From: Thermofilum sp. NZ13
GTDB lineage: Archaea; Thermoproteota; Thermoprotei; Thermofilales; Thermofilaceae
DNA: 64,000 nt
Assembly: GCA_002855745.1 (NCBI GenBank)
Contig: NDWX01000001.1
Span: 1-64,000, forward strand
Direction: 5' to 3'
Part shown: piece after piece, positions 53,350 through 62,557 of the stretch
Layout of the letters: the number at the start of each line of letters is the position of its first letter
Numbering within the stretch: position 1 is the first letter of the stretch
The notes under the pieces: generated by a model
The model's database searches: none
What the model saw: the letters and a program-made list of their open reading frames with translations, nothing else
Told to the model about the DNA's origin: nothing
Made by a program: the position numbers and the translations under genes

Positions 53350-54744
53350 TCAAACGCTCCCGATGATGTCGTAAAAGTCGAATACTAGGACGCCTTCGGG
53401 AGCCTCGCTCTTGCTCAGTTCCCTCGCGATTATGCACTTCTGCACCTCAGCGTTCAGATTGAGGAGCCTCACCTTCTCCTCAAGCTCCCAGGCCAGCCGC
53501 CTCAGGTCTTTGGCCCCGAGTTTGCCCCATTTCACCTCGCAGGCCAGGAACCTCTCTTTAGCGCTGTCGTGCGCGAGGATGTCTATTTCCACCACTTTAC
53601 CCTGGGGGGTGGTGAACCAGTGCCTTCCGGCTTTGGCGACGGGGAAAGCCGGGCTGGCCTTGTAGATGAACTTCCTCGCCACACGCTCGAATACGGGTCC
53701 CATGTAGCTGTCGTAGTCTCTCGAGACGAGCTCCAGAACCTCCTCGACGCGGTCGGACTCAATGAGGTCCCGGTTGGGCTGGACGTAGCGGAACCAGAAG
53801 TTGAAGTAGTTGTCCTTGATGAAGTAGAACCTCTTCCTCGTCTTGGGGGCCGCGAGGACAGGGGTCTCGTAGCCGACGACATCAAGGAGCTCCAGCGTGT
53901 CGAGGTACTTGCTCATAGCGGTCTTGTCTAGCCCAGTGGCGGAGCTGATCTCGGTGACCCTCCTTCTCCCCTCGGCGAGCGCCTGCAGTATTAGCTTGTA
54001 GCTCCTGGGATCGCGCAGCTCCTGCCTGAGCAGGTTCTCAGCCTCTTCGTACAGCACTGCACCCCTCCTGAAGAAGAGCCTCTCCAGGTTCTCCATGAAG
54101 CCCACGGAGGGGTCCAGCAGCTTAAGGTAGGCTGGCACGCCCCCCCACGCACCGTAGACTTTCACGGCTTCCTCCGGGCTGTAACCCGGCGCGAATGAGA
54201 GGATGTGCCGTACTCCCAGCTCCTGCACCTTCCACTGCCCCGTCCTCCTGCCGTAAAGGGGGCTCCTGTAGGAGAGCACCTCGGTCTCCATCATCCCCAC
54301 GCTAGAGCCGCAAAGGACGAGCACCACATCGGGTCTCCATGAGAGGTACTCGTCCCACACCCTCTGAAAGAGCGAAAGGACCCCGGGGTCGAGCTCCACG
54401 AGGTACGGAAACTCGTCAATTATCACTACCACCCTCTCGTCCCTAGGCTTCCACTCGAGGAACTCCGCGAAGAGCTCCTCGAAGTCCGCGAAGCTTATCC
54501 TGGCGAAGCTCTCTCGGCCAAGGTACTCGGCCATCCGCCTGACCAGCTTGGCGATGTTAGCGGGAATAGAGGTTCTCTCCGCGAGGTAGTAGACGTGCTT
54601 CCTCCCCCTAACAGACCTGAGCAGGAGCTCCGTTTTCCCGATGCGCCTCCTGCCGTAGATCACGAGAAGCTGGGCCCCGGGGGACGTATACTTCTCCTCC
54701 AGGAACCTCAGCTCCTCCTCCCTATTCACGAAGAGTTGAATCAC
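53350..54744 (-). CDS. Archaeal AAA ATPase with DUF234 domain
   Basis: 464 residues. Walker A YGRRRIGKTELL, Walker B VVVIIDEFPYLV, sensor LVLCGSSVGMMETEVLSYRS. A winged helix (RRRVTEISSATGLDKTAMSK) and the DUF234 nuclease-like domain (VVEIDILAHDSAKERFLACE with an ExK-like VKWGKL) follow. The group is common in hyperthermophilic archaea; its function is not established. Not linked to neighbours by operon structure. Confidence 0.85.
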   Translation of the reverse strand: MIQLFVNREEELRFLEEKYTSPGAQLLVIYGRRRIGKTELLLRSVRGRKHVYYLAERTSIPANIAKLVRRMAEYLGRESFARISFADFEELFAEFLEWKPRDERVVVIIDEFPYLVELDPGVLSLFQRVWDEYLSWRPDVVLVLCGSSVGMMETEVLSYRSPLYGRRTGQWKVQELGVRHILSFAPGYSPEEAVKVYGAWGGVPAYLKLLDPSVGFMENLERLFFRRGAVLYEEAENLLRQELRDPRSYKLILQALAEGRRRVTEISSATGLDKTAMSKYLDTLELLDVVGYETPVLAAPKTRKRFYFIKDNYFNFWFRYVQPNRDLIESDRVEEVLELVSRDYDSYMGPVFERVARKFIYKASPAFPVAKAGRHWFTTPQGKVVEIDILAHDSAKERFLACEVKWGKLGAKDLRRLAWELEEKVRLLNLNAEVQKCIIARELSKSEAPEGVLVFDFYDIIGSV

Positions 54745-54797
54745 AAGTATAATACTTTAAATCCAACTATAAGTTGATTTCTGCTTCAACAAATGGG

Positions 54798-56288
54798 CTA
54801 AAAATCCCCCAGCTCCCTCTCGTAGACTCTGGCCAGCTCCTCGCCCCACCCCTCCTCGTCGGTGAAGGTCCCCTCGAAGAACCTTATGACCGGTGGCTCG
54901 TTTGTCCACACGAGCCCCTTTACAACGTCGCGATGCTCGTAAAGCCAGGAAACCCTGTCCACGATGTACTCGAGGTGGCCCCGCAGGTATGTCTTCCTGG
55001 GCACCCCAAACCTGACGAGGTCCAGCTTCACGGGAACCTCTTGGCGCGTCTCAGGGTCCCTGTCCATCGAGACCTGCCCCCTCTCCATCGTCCTGACCCC
55101 GCTGACAAGGTACACCGCCGCGGACAGAGCCCCCGCGGGGTAGCCGCCGGAGCCCGGGGACGGCGGGATAAGCGGCACATGGGGGAGGAAGCGCCTAGCG
55201 TCGACGTGCAGCCCTAGACCGCCTGGCGGCTTCACGACGGGAACCCCCAGCCTGTCGAGCTCCCTGACCAGGTACTCGACCTGCTTGATCTCGTATAGCG
55301 GGAGGTTGTCGTCCAGCGCCATGCAGACGCCGTCGATCAGCATCGCTACCTCCTTTAGCGACATGCCCCCGTACGTCGAGTGGCCCTCGAACACCGGCTG
55401 CCACACCCTCATCTTCTCGTAGAGCTCGCTGTTCCCCGTTGTGATGAAGCCGCCGCGGACGTAGAAGCCCTTCCTCGCGCTCGCGTAAGCCACGTCCGTC
55501 AGCTCCAGAAGCCTCCAGGCGATCTCGCGCGCGTGCATGCCCCCGCACTTAGGGTCACGGAGCCTCATGAGAGCGACCTGCCAGTCCAGCATGCTCACGT
55601 CGGACACCAGGGGTATGCCGTACCAGTCGCACACCTCCCGCACCTCCTCGAAGTTATCCATCGAGAAGGGCTGCCCTCCGAGCAGGTTGCCGCAGAACTC
55701 CATCCTCACAGCCGCGACCCTCTCGGGCCCAAGCTCCCGTATCGCGTTCTCGAGCGAGGCCACGTCCATGTTCGCCTTGAACGGGTATTCGCTTTCGACG
55801 TTGAAGGCCTCCGGGTGCGGGAACTCGAGAACCCTTCCCCCGTAGACCGCCTCCACTATCGCGCGGGTAGTCGTGAAGTGCACGTTCGTCAGCACGTAGG
55901 GCTTCCTGCCGTCCTCCGTCAGGACCTTGAAGACTATGTTCTCGGCCGCGCGGCCCTGGTGGGTGAGGATCAGGTGCTTGTGGGGGAAGAGCTCCTTCAT
56001 GGTTTCCTTGAGCCTGTAGAAAGCCCTGTTGCCCGCGTAAGAGTCCTCGAGCCCGATGCCCATCATGTCCGAGAGCTGCCTGGTGCTCGCGGCGCTGACA
56101 CCGCTGTCTGTGAGGAAGTCCAGGAACACGTCGTCGAGAGGTATGCGGAAGGTGTTCCACCCCTCCCTCCACAGCACCTTGAGCCTCTCGCGCACCGGCA
56201 GGAGCCTGAGCTTCTCGAAAATCCTCACCCGGAAGTCCTCGACGTACAGCTCTCCTCCCCTGCTAGACCTCAGGATCACCGACACCAC
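54798..56288 (-). CDS. Tryptophanase / tyrosine phenol-lyase family beta-eliminating lyase
   Basis: 496 residues. PLP fold type I: THQGRAAENIVFKVLTEDGR for phosphate contact, RMEFCGNLLGGQPFSM, VSDVSMLDWQV with the Asp that binds PLP, and YASARKGFYVRGGFI with the PLP lysine. The family cleaves tryptophan or tyrosine to indole or phenol, pyruvate and ammonia; which substrate applies cannot be read. It overlaps the small HTH gene by 26 nt, which may control it. Length is normal. Confidence 0.82.
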   Translation of the reverse strand: MVSVILRSSRGGELYVEDFRVRIFEKLRLLPVRERLKVLWREGWNTFRIPLDDVFLDFLTDSGVSAASTRQLSDMMGIGLEDSYAGNRAFYRLKETMKELFPHKHLILTHQGRAAENIVFKVLTEDGRKPYVLTNVHFTTTRAIVEAVYGGRVLEFPHPEAFNVESEYPFKANMDVASLENAIRELGPERVAAVRMEFCGNLLGGQPFSMDNFEEVREVCDWYGIPLVSDVSMLDWQVALMRLRDPKCGGMHAREIAWRLLELTDVAYASARKGFYVRGGFITTGNSELYEKMRVWQPVFEGHSTYGGMSLKEVAMLIDGVCMALDDNLPLYEIKQVEYLVRELDRLGVPVVKPPGGLGLHVDARRFLPHVPLIPPSPGSGGYPAGALSAAVYLVSGVRTMERGQVSMDRDPETRQEVPVKLDLVRFGVPRKTYLRGHLEYIVDRVSWLYEHRDVVKGLVWTNEPPVIRFFEGTFTDEEGWGEELARVYERELGDF

Positions 56289-56571
56289 CCCTCAGACCAA
56301 GTATCTCCATGACGAGCCACCCGGCAGGCGTGAGCCTTATGGGGCGCCTCGGGGCGTACACCACCAGGCCCAAGTCGCGGAGCGCCCACACGTGCCCTTT
56401 TAGCGTCGAAATAGGGAGGTTGTGCTTCGCCGAAACCTCCGCCAGGAGCCGTGTCACGTTCACCGGAGGGTGCTCAGAGATCTCCCTAAGCAGGAGAACC
56501 TGCTTCTCGTTCAGCGAGCGTCTCAGAAGCTGCCTCAGAGCAACGAGCTCGCTAACCCCCAAGGTTCTCAA
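56263..56571 (-). CDS. Small winged-helix regulator upstream of the lyase gene
   Basis: 102 residues. A helix-turn-helix with a wing: SLNEKQVLLLREISEHPPVN, LLAEVSAKHNLPISTLKGHV, LRDLGLVVYAPRRPIRLTPA. A TATA-like GAATATATG on the minus strand (56612-56620) is ~45 nt upstream. Probably autoregulatory and acting on the tryptophanase-family gene that overlaps it. Confidence 0.65.
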   Translation of the reverse strand: MRTLGVSELVALRQLLRRSLNEKQVLLLREISEHPPVNVTRLLAEVSAKHNLPISTLKGHVWALRDLGLVVYAPRRPIRLTPAGWLVMEILGLRGGVGDPEV

Positions 56572-56852
56572 TATTGGCGGGTCATCGCCCTCACGACCTC
56601 TGCGAAGCAGATCCAGGCATATATTCCTTTTGGACGGAAAATCCCGCCCAGCGTGAACGAGCCAGTATTTCTACTTTTTGAGGCTTTTAAGCTTGAAGCC
56701 TGATAAACCCCTGGCCCTCTGCGAGCCGGGAAGGCCCAGATGGGCTCGGTGGGGCACGTTGCCGTGAAAACATGGAAAATTGAAATGAGAGCCTGTTGAC
56801 TAGACTAAGCCTTGAAAGTTAAGGAAGAAAAAAATAGTATTGTTTGGGGGCG

Positions 56853-57773
56853 CTACTTTGCCTCGTGTGTTCTAGTGAACAGGATGTAGGCTAGTACGAG
56901 GGGGATTACAAAGAGCGAGATGAGCACGGCGAAGTCTATCCAGTGCTGGGCGAAGAGGGCCCCGACGTCGAGCGGGTTGGACTGCTGCCCCCTTACGGCC
57001 TGGAATATCGCGCTGGTGAGCGAGCTGTAGCGGCTGTTCGGCGAGATAAGTTGAACAGTGCTGGAGATCTGGTTGTACTGCCTGAGGTACGCCTGGAACT
57101 GCGGGTTCTGCCTGATAGCGGTTGCGTTAGCGCCCTGGGGCACTGCAGGCGGCGGGCCCAGAACTGTGGAAGCCACGAAGGCGGCGATCATGGGGAGTAT
57201 GAAGGCGAAGAAGAACCACACCCCGACGCTTGCGACCAGCGAGTAGCCTGACCTGTTAGTAAGAACGGAGATCAGCAGCGCGAAAGTGTAGTAAGCGAGG
57301 GCGAGGAGGAACGCCGCAACCCCGAGCATCGCGAACCTGAGGTAGTCGTCAGCCGTCAGGTTCGCCCTCTGGAGCACGGCTGTGACGGGGATGCCTATAG
57401 CGGTGGATGTGAGCACCGCCACAGCCAGTAGAATGACCCCCGCGAGCACCTTGCCGTTTATCAGCGTGTCCCTGAAAATAGGCCTCGCAAGCACCATCCT
57501 GATTGTGCCCTTTTCACGCTCACCCGCTATTGCACCGAAGCCCAGCGCGATGCCCAGTATCGGGGCCATTAAACCCAGGCTCTGCGCGACGGCGTTCCCC
57601 ACGCCGAAGAAGAACCTCTCTCCAGCAGGGCCCCCGGCGAACCTGATAGCAAACTCTCTCTGGTAAGAGGTGACAATGTACAGCACTAGCACGAGGCCCA
57701 CGAGCGCCCAGTACCTGAGGCTCGTCAAGTTCTCCTTAATCTCCTTACGAGCTATAACCCAAACCTTGTTCAC
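56853..57773 (-). CDS. ABC-2 type transporter permease
   Basis: About 306 residues from the GTG at 57773, which overlaps the ATPase stop (GTGA). Six membrane helices, first cytoplasmic segment VWVIARKEIKENLTSLRYWA and a FGAIAGEREKGTIRMVLARP region typical of ABC-2 permeases. With the ATPase it would export a drug, lipid or polymer; the operon's large outer protein may be cargo or partner. Confidence 0.85.
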   Translation of the reverse strand: MNKVWVIARKEIKENLTSLRYWALVGLVLVLYIVTSYQREFAIRFAGGPAGERFFFGVGNAVAQSLGLMAPILGIALGFGAIAGEREKGTIRMVLARPIFRDTLINGKVLAGVILLAVAVLTSTAIGIPVTAVLQRANLTADDYLRFAMLGVAAFLLALAYYTFALLISVLTNRSGYSLVASVGVWFFFAFILPMIAAFVASTVLGPPPAVPQGANATAIRQNPQFQAYLRQYNQISSTVQLISPNSRYSSLTSAIFQAVRGQQSNPLDVGALFAQHWIDFAVLISLFVIPLVLAYILFTRTHEAK

Positions 57774-58720
57774 TCCCAACCACCCCCTTCGAAAAACCTG
57801 TAGAGCTCCTCCCACGTCGGCGTGAGAGGAGTTATCGACTCGAGCTTGTAGCCCCCGGCCAGCTGGAGGATCTCCTCTTTCACGTCCCTCGAGGCTGAGA
57901 CGACGACCCTGTTGTTTGAGAGAGTGACCTCGGTGACTCCCGGGAGGCTTTTAACAGCCCTGAAGAAGTCTTCAGGCCTGTCGGACACCATGACCTCCCA
58001 CCTGTACCCCTTCTCCTTGCTGTATATCTCCGACAGCTGCTCGATGCTGCCCTGCGCCGTGACCTTGCCAAGCTTTATCAGCGCCGCGTGGGTGCAGAGG
58101 TAGCCTATCTCGCGGAGCAGGTGCGTCGATATTATTATCGTCTTACCCTGCTTGAGCAGGTCTCCTATGAGTTCGCGGAACATCTGGACGCCCTGAGGGT
58201 CAAGGCCGAGGGTTGGCTCGTCGAGGATCAGGAGCTCGGGGTCCTTGAGCAGTGCCTGAGCTAGGGCGAGCCTCTGCATCATGCCCCTGGAGAAGCCTCC
58301 GACCTTCCGGTTGGCGGCCTCCTTTAGGCCCATTAGCTCGAACACGCTCATTATCCGCTCCTTCAGCTGGCTCTCAGGTATGCCGTCCAAGAGGCCCAGG
58401 TACTCGAGGTTCTCGTAGGCCGTCATCCTCTCGTAGAAACCGTAGTTTTCGGGCATCAGCCCCACGCGTTTCCTGATCTCAACGGACTCCCTTATCGCGT
58501 CGAAGCCGAGCACCCTGGCTGAGCCGCTGTCGGGTAGCTGCAGTCCCACGAGGATCGAGATGAGGGTCGACTTGCCGCTCCCGTTGGGGCCGAAGAGGCC
58601 GAACAAAACCCCCAGCGGCACCCTCACGCTAACGCCGTCCAGCGCCTTCACGACGCCGCTCCTATCCCTGTACGTCTTCACCAAATTCTCAGTCTCCACA
58701 ACCCATTCCACACCGATCAC
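57770..58720 (-). CDS. ABC-2 type transporter ATPase
   Basis: 316 residues from a GTG overlapping the upstream stop. Walker A GPNGSGKST, signature FSRGMMQRLALAQAL, Walker B LLILDEPTLGLDPQGVQ, H-loop ISTHLL. The C-terminal ~80 residues resemble the regulatory extension of exporters such as NodI/DrrA. Confidence 0.92.
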   Translation of the reverse strand: MIGVEWVVETENLVKTYRDRSGVVKALDGVSVRVPLGVLFGLFGPNGSGKSTLISILVGLQLPDSGSARVLGFDAIRESVEIRKRVGLMPENYGFYERMTAYENLEYLGLLDGIPESQLKERIMSVFELMGLKEAANRKVGGFSRGMMQRLALAQALLKDPELLILDEPTLGLDPQGVQMFRELIGDLLKQGKTIIISTHLLREIGYLCTHAALIKLGKVTAQGSIEQLSEIYSKEKGYRWEVMVSDRPEDFFRAVKSLPGVTEVTLSNNRVVVSASRDVKEEILQLAGGYKLESITPLTPTWEELYRFFEGGGWE

Positions 58721-60375
58721 CTCCTACCGAACCTCCTATACGCTAAAATCAGGCCGACCACCAGCACTAGCACGAAGGCACCGATGAGGTAGGCCGGCGT
58801 CCCGGAGGGCTTCACGTAGACGTGCAGATCCCTCTGCATCGCGTCGACCTGGTCTGCGGTAGCCGTGAAGGTGACGTAGTAGTCGCCGGTGTTGATCGTG
58901 GAGTCGGTCGAGATCGAGAGGGTGAACGTCGCCGTGTCGCCCGGCTTGAGCTGAGCGACGCTCGTGGGGGTGACCGAGACAGTGAAGCCGCTAGGGGCGT
59001 TCAGCACCTTTAGAGCTACGTTCGTCACGGTGCTCATGCCCGAGTTCTGGACCTGCACCTGGAAGGAGGTGTCTGCCCCTGGAACGGTCTCGAGGTAGAA
59101 GCTCTGGGTCACGAACGCCAGCTTGTACTGACCTAGGACGCCGAGGCTGAGGTTGACACTGTCTGAGGATTGGGCGGTGGATGCCACAAGCGTGAACTGC
59201 ACGTTTGTCGGCTCGGCGACGACCGGAGCGCCGACGACTAGTGCGAGTTGGATGCTGGAGCCCGCCTTGAGGTAGACCTGGCTCACCGTGTTGCCCTGCG
59301 AGTCCTGCATGCTCCAGGAGTAGCCGGACGGCAAGCTCTCCACGGTGAAGTTGACGAGTGCGTCGCTGTCCCCGAGGTTGTAGAGAGTTATCGGGAACTT
59401 GCCTGACTTGCCGGCGTAGGTGTCGACGTGCGGGCTCTGCGCCTCGATCCTCAGCTTAGGAGCACCCGCAGACACCGCTATCGTGAGGGGTAGCGCGTAC
59501 TCGAAGTAGGGGCTCTTACCGGTTAAGCGAACGGTCACCGCGTAGCTCCCCGCCGTTGCGCTCTTCGGGACTTCCGGCGTCAGCGTGAGGGAGGCCGAGG
59601 AGCCTTGGGTGAGCGTCAAGGCTTGGAACTCGACGCCCTGGCTGTTGAGCACCTTCCCGCTCCACCCCTGCGGCAGGTCGACGCTAATCTCTGCTGTGAA
59701 GTCTGTGGAGAGCTTGTTCACCACTTGGAGCGGTATCGAGACGACGGAGCCGGGGCTTACCTTTATCGAGGACGCCTGGGTGGTGACGAGGCCGAGGTCA
59801 ACAGGGTAGATCGTGACGGTTAAGGTTCGGGTGATGTTGTAGTAGGGAGTCTGGAAGGTTAGAGTAGCGTTGCACACGGCCCCCGAGGTGTAGTAGGATG
59901 TCACAGCCAGGTTCAGCGTTATCGTCTGCGACGGGTCAAGCGTGAGGGACTGCACCTCCGACGACCCGCTCGTAAGCTTGAGGTCCAGCGGGCAGCTGAT
60001 GGCTTTAAGTATAGCTACGCTGACGGGCTGCGAGCCCTGGTTCGAGACCTGAACCTGGTAGCTGGCCGAGGACAGTACCGGTAGCTTGATGGACTGAAGG
60101 GGTATTGAGACGACAACCGCTCTGCTCATGGTGATGGTCCCGAGGTACACGTAGCCCGGGCTCGTCGAGCTCGTCGAAATGGTGAAGGTTTGTGACTTGT
60201 CGACGTAGCCGGGCTTCAAGAGCTTGAGAGTGTAGGTTCCAGGCATTAAAGCTATGCTGAAGAAGCCCGAGCTGGAGGTTGTGGTAGTCCCTTCAACTCC
60301 GCCGTTGGAGTTGTAGACCGTGACCGCGACTCCGGGTAGCGGATTTCCCTCGCTGTCGTAGACGTAGCCTGACAC
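58717..60375 (-). CDS. Exported beta-sandwich repeat protein (NEW3-like, with CarboxypepD_reg start)
   Basis: 552 residues from a GTG. It starts with a carboxypeptidase-regulatory-like domain (VSGYVYDSEGNPLPGVAVTV) and continues with four to five Ig-like/NEW3 domains (LTLTPEVPKSATAGSYAVTV and similar). A C-terminal helix (YLIGAFVLVLVVGLILAYRR) anchors it. There is no signal peptide, and the frame runs back without a stop to ~60465 through a Pro/Gln-rich linker in a different frame from the membrane gene upstream, suggesting a frameshift. Member of the ABC-2 operon; adhesin- or S-layer-like role is inferred. Confidence 0.7.
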   Translation of the reverse strand: MSGYVYDSEGNPLPGVAVTVYNSNGGVEGTTTTSSSGFFSIALMPGTYTLKLLKPGYVDKSQTFTISTSSTSPGYVYLGTITMSRAVVVSIPLQSIKLPVLSSASYQVQVSNQGSQPVSVAILKAISCPLDLKLTSGSSEVQSLTLDPSQTITLNLAVTSYYTSGAVCNATLTFQTPYYNITRTLTVTIYPVDLGLVTTQASSIKVSPGSVVSIPLQVVNKLSTDFTAEISVDLPQGWSGKVLNSQGVEFQALTLTQGSSASLTLTPEVPKSATAGSYAVTVRLTGKSPYFEYALPLTIAVSAGAPKLRIEAQSPHVDTYAGKSGKFPITLYNLGDSDALVNFTVESLPSGYSWSMQDSQGNTVSQVYLKAGSSIQLALVVGAPVVAEPTNVQFTLVASTAQSSDSVNLSLGVLGQYKLAFVTQSFYLETVPGADTSFQVQVQNSGMSTVTNVALKVLNAPSGFTVSVTPTSVAQLKPGDTATFTLSISTDSTINTGDYYVTFTATADQVDAMQRDLHVYVKPSGTPAYLIGAFVLVLVVGLILAYRRFGRR

Positions 60376-60776
60376 GCCCGTGCTAACCTCTGGCCGCGGA
60401 GCCGGTCCCTGCGGATTGTAGGGGGCTTTGGCTGGGGGCCAGCGGCCCTGTTGTTGCCTGGCCCGTGCCCCTCAAGGAGGTACCCGAGAGCGATCAGGCT
60501 CCAGGACGCCGTCTCCAGGACCTGCCCGAGAGAGCCCACGAGGTGCCTGAGGAAGAAGCGCAGGAAGAAGGGGCTCGGCAGTAGGAGCGTGAGTAGCATG
60601 AGCACAGCCCGCGCCAGCTCGCTCAGCGCTAGTAGCGTGAAGCCCGCGAGGAAGAAGAGGAAGAGCCTTGACTCCGTGATCCTGTAAGCCTTGTAGACGT
60701 AGTAGCACGTCAAGATAAGGGCCGTTATCCCAGCCCCGTCCAGCAGGGCTATCGCTAAAGGGAGGGGGTGGGGCAA
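60252..60776 (-). CDS. Three- to four-helix membrane protein, probably the N-terminal part of the exported repeat protein
   Basis: Frame from a TTG. The first ~105 residues form hydrophobic helices (LPLAIALLDGAGITALILTC and on to LIALGYLLEGHGP). After residue ~105 the frame becomes Arg/Pro-rich and unlike a protein and overlaps the next gene's start by ~120 nt. A one-base slip near 60430-60470 would join the helices to the linker and repeat domains. As written, the tail is probably not meaningful. Confidence 0.5.
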   Translation of the reverse strand: MPHPLPLAIALLDGAGITALILTCYYVYKAYRITESRLFLFFLAGFTLLALSELARAVLMLLTLLLPSPFFLRFFLRHLVGSLGQVLETASWSLIALGYLLEGHGPGNNRAAGPQPKPPTIRRDRLRGQRLARACQATSTTAREIRYPESRSRSTTPTAELKGLPQPPARASSA

Positions 60777-60786
60777 GCGGAGCCAC

Positions 60787-61455
60787 CTAACTGGCTTCAG
60801 CGCGGCCCGGGTATAAGCGTCTACCGCTCCCTGCTTCGGGCAAGGGGGCGCGCCTCACCCTGAGGAAGTAGTACGCCGCGAGAGCCACCAGGAGACCCGC
60901 GCCCAGGGCGTCGAGCAGGGGTGCGTAGCTTTCAACGAGCCACCAGTTTTCCCCGAGGTAGTAGCCCGCCGCGACAAGGAGAAGGTTCCAGGGTATGCTC
61001 CCGAGGAACGTCAGGACGGTGAAGTCGCGCATGCTCATCCTCGCCACACCGGCCGGGAAGCTTATGACCGTGCGGACAGCGGGGAGCATCCTGCCGACGA
61101 AGACCGCGAGCCTTCCACTCCTCTGGAAGAACCTCTCCGCGGCGAGCAGGTGGTGCTCGCTTACGAGAAGGTACCTGCCGTACCTGAGGAGGAAGCTCCT
61201 ACCGGCGCTGAGGCCAAGGTAGTAGGCAAGCAGCGAGCCCACAAGGTTGCCGAGGCTCCCCGCCGCCACGGACTCGATGAGGCCGAACCGCCCCCTATAG
61301 ACGAGGAAGCCCGCGAAAACCATCACGACCTCGCTCGGAATAGGGACCAGTGCGCTCTCGAGAACCATGAGGAGGAAGACACCTGGAAGGCCGAGCTCCG
61401 ACAGCACTCTCACCGCGAGCTCGCTGACGGCTACGGTGATCGACACGACTCCCAC
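60787..61455 (-). CDS. DedA-family membrane protein
   Basis: 222 residues. Five to six membrane helices; GLPGVFLLMVLESALVPIPS (the conserved E in helix 1 region), GNLVGSLLAYYLGLSAGR, and FVGRMLPAVRTVISFPAGVA (the R-x-x-P-x-x-R motif). DedA proteins are linked to lipid scrambling and membrane potential. It precedes the small membrane gene by 11 nt. Confidence 0.85.
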   Translation of the reverse strand: MGVVSITVAVSELAVRVLSELGLPGVFLLMVLESALVPIPSEVVMVFAGFLVYRGRFGLIESVAAGSLGNLVGSLLAYYLGLSAGRSFLLRYGRYLLVSEHHLLAAERFFQRSGRLAVFVGRMLPAVRTVISFPAGVARMSMRDFTVLTFLGSIPWNLLLVAAGYYLGENWWLVESYAPLLDALGAGLLVALAAYYFLRVRRAPLPEAGSGRRLYPGRAEAS

Positions 61456-61489
61456 AGAACGTTAGCAGTAATAACAGTTTCGCTTGGGT

Positions 61490-62308
61490 TTAGGGGGTGT
61501 GTAGGCTTAGGGGCTTCTCGGGTAGAGGGGGTGCTGGCGGTGGCTTCGCTACGCCAAGCCTGACCCGGGCTTCAGCTATGGCTGTGCCCAGCTCGGTGAG
61601 CTTCACCGTCCTGTTCCGCCCCTCCCGGATCCTCTTCAGCAGCCCCTTCTCCTCCATCGACGCCACGATCCTGCTGTACGTCGCCTTGACGACGGGGTTC
61701 CTAGGGTCCTCGCCCATCCACTCTATCAGCTGGGCGATGCTGCCGGCGGAGCCGTTCTTGGTGTATAGCGTTACGAGGATGTCGACCTCCCTCTCGTCCT
61801 CGATCAGCTCCAGCGGCCTGGAGGGGACCTCGACCTCGAAGAGAGCGCCGAGCTGGAGGTTGTCCTTCCTCGCGATGAAGTTCGCGAACTCCGGGGTATC
61901 GGGGTCGGGTATGAACTCGCCGTGCTGCTGGGGCTGGACCGCGTACACCCTGGCGTTGCCGAACATCATAGCGACGACGGTCACCGCTGAGGCCATGTAG
62001 GGGGGCATGTCGGTTATGTCTATGAGGACCTGCTTGCCCTTCTCGACGCTGAGTATGGCGTAGAAGACGCTGGCGACGCTCGAGTAGCTGAGCGGGTTCA
62101 CCTTCACGGTCACGGGCTTGAAGAATGAGAGCGCCTCTTGGAGGCGCTTGAGGTTGTAGCGGGAGACGGCGCCGTAGCGGTCGGGCTTCGCGTCGTAGAC
62201 TAGGTAGACCTTCTCGATGGGGTAGCGTAGCCTGATCTGCTCGAACCCCTGGAACACGAGGTTCGGGTGGAAGCCGACGTAGTGCACTGTAACGACCATT
62301 ACGCTCAC
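61490..62308 (-). CDS. CARF-like Rossmann domain with C-terminal winged helix (DUF6293-type regulator)
   Basis: 272 residues from GTG 62308; an in-frame ATG lies at 62299. Residues 1-150 form an alpha/beta domain (VYLVYDAKPDRYGAVSRYNL, VLIDITDMPPYMASAVTVVA, ARVYAVQPQQHGEFIPD), the CARF-like fold that in some families binds nucleotides. Then a winged helix (ATYSRIVASMEEKGLLKRIR). It is divergent from nurA with a ~250-nt region full of GTAAC/GTTAC repeats. It resembles Csa3 in layout but lies with no CRISPR genes, so a control role for nurA-herA is inferred. Confidence 0.7.
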   Translation of the reverse strand: MSVMVVTVHYVGFHPNLVFQGFEQIRLRYPIEKVYLVYDAKPDRYGAVSRYNLKRLQEALSFFKPVTVKVNPLSYSSVASVFYAILSVEKGKQVLIDITDMPPYMASAVTVVAMMFGNARVYAVQPQQHGEFIPDPDTPEFANFIARKDNLQLGALFEVEVPSRPLELIEDEREVDILVTLYTKNGSAGSIAQLIEWMGEDPRNPVVKATYSRIVASMEEKGLLKRIREGRNRTVKLTELGTAIAEARVRLGVAKPPPAPPLPEKPLSLHTP

Positions 62309-62433
62309 TGTAACTGCTCTCTGCTACGGTAACACTAGCGCGCTACCAGTATATATACCTGTTGCAACTGTTGCAGAGAAGATTAACAGTAACATTTTCA
62401 TGCAACCATCCTCCCTAATGCAAGCCGGGTCAA

Positions 62434-62453
62434 GGTAACAGAAAATAGTTACC
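62434..62453. promoter_or_regulatory. GGTAAC palindrome in the regulator / nurA divergent promoter region
   Basis: GGTAAC-AGAAAATA-GTTACC. More GTAAC copies lie at 62289, 62310, 62329 and 62389, and GTTACC at 62505-62510. TATA elements flank the area: 62349-62357 for the regulator and ~62521-62529 for nurA. Likely binding sites of the adjacent regulator. Confidence 0.55.
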
Positions 62454-62557
62454 GTTGTACAGTTTAAATACCGTTGCCATCCACGTTTTTTGTAGTATAA
62501 CGGGGTTACCTTCGAAACTTATTATAAAAAGTAAAAAGCTAGTACGTTTGAGGCAGT

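Noticed and set aside
55380-56312. Long rightward open frame opposite the tryptophanase-family gene
   Set aside because: Antisense shadow of a gene with clear PLP motifs; composition is Arg/Pro/His/Val-rich with no fold.
62289-62510. GTAAC repeats as a CRISPR array
   Set aside because: Repeats are 5-6 bases, irregularly spaced and in both orientations; they fit regulator sites rather than CRISPR repeats.
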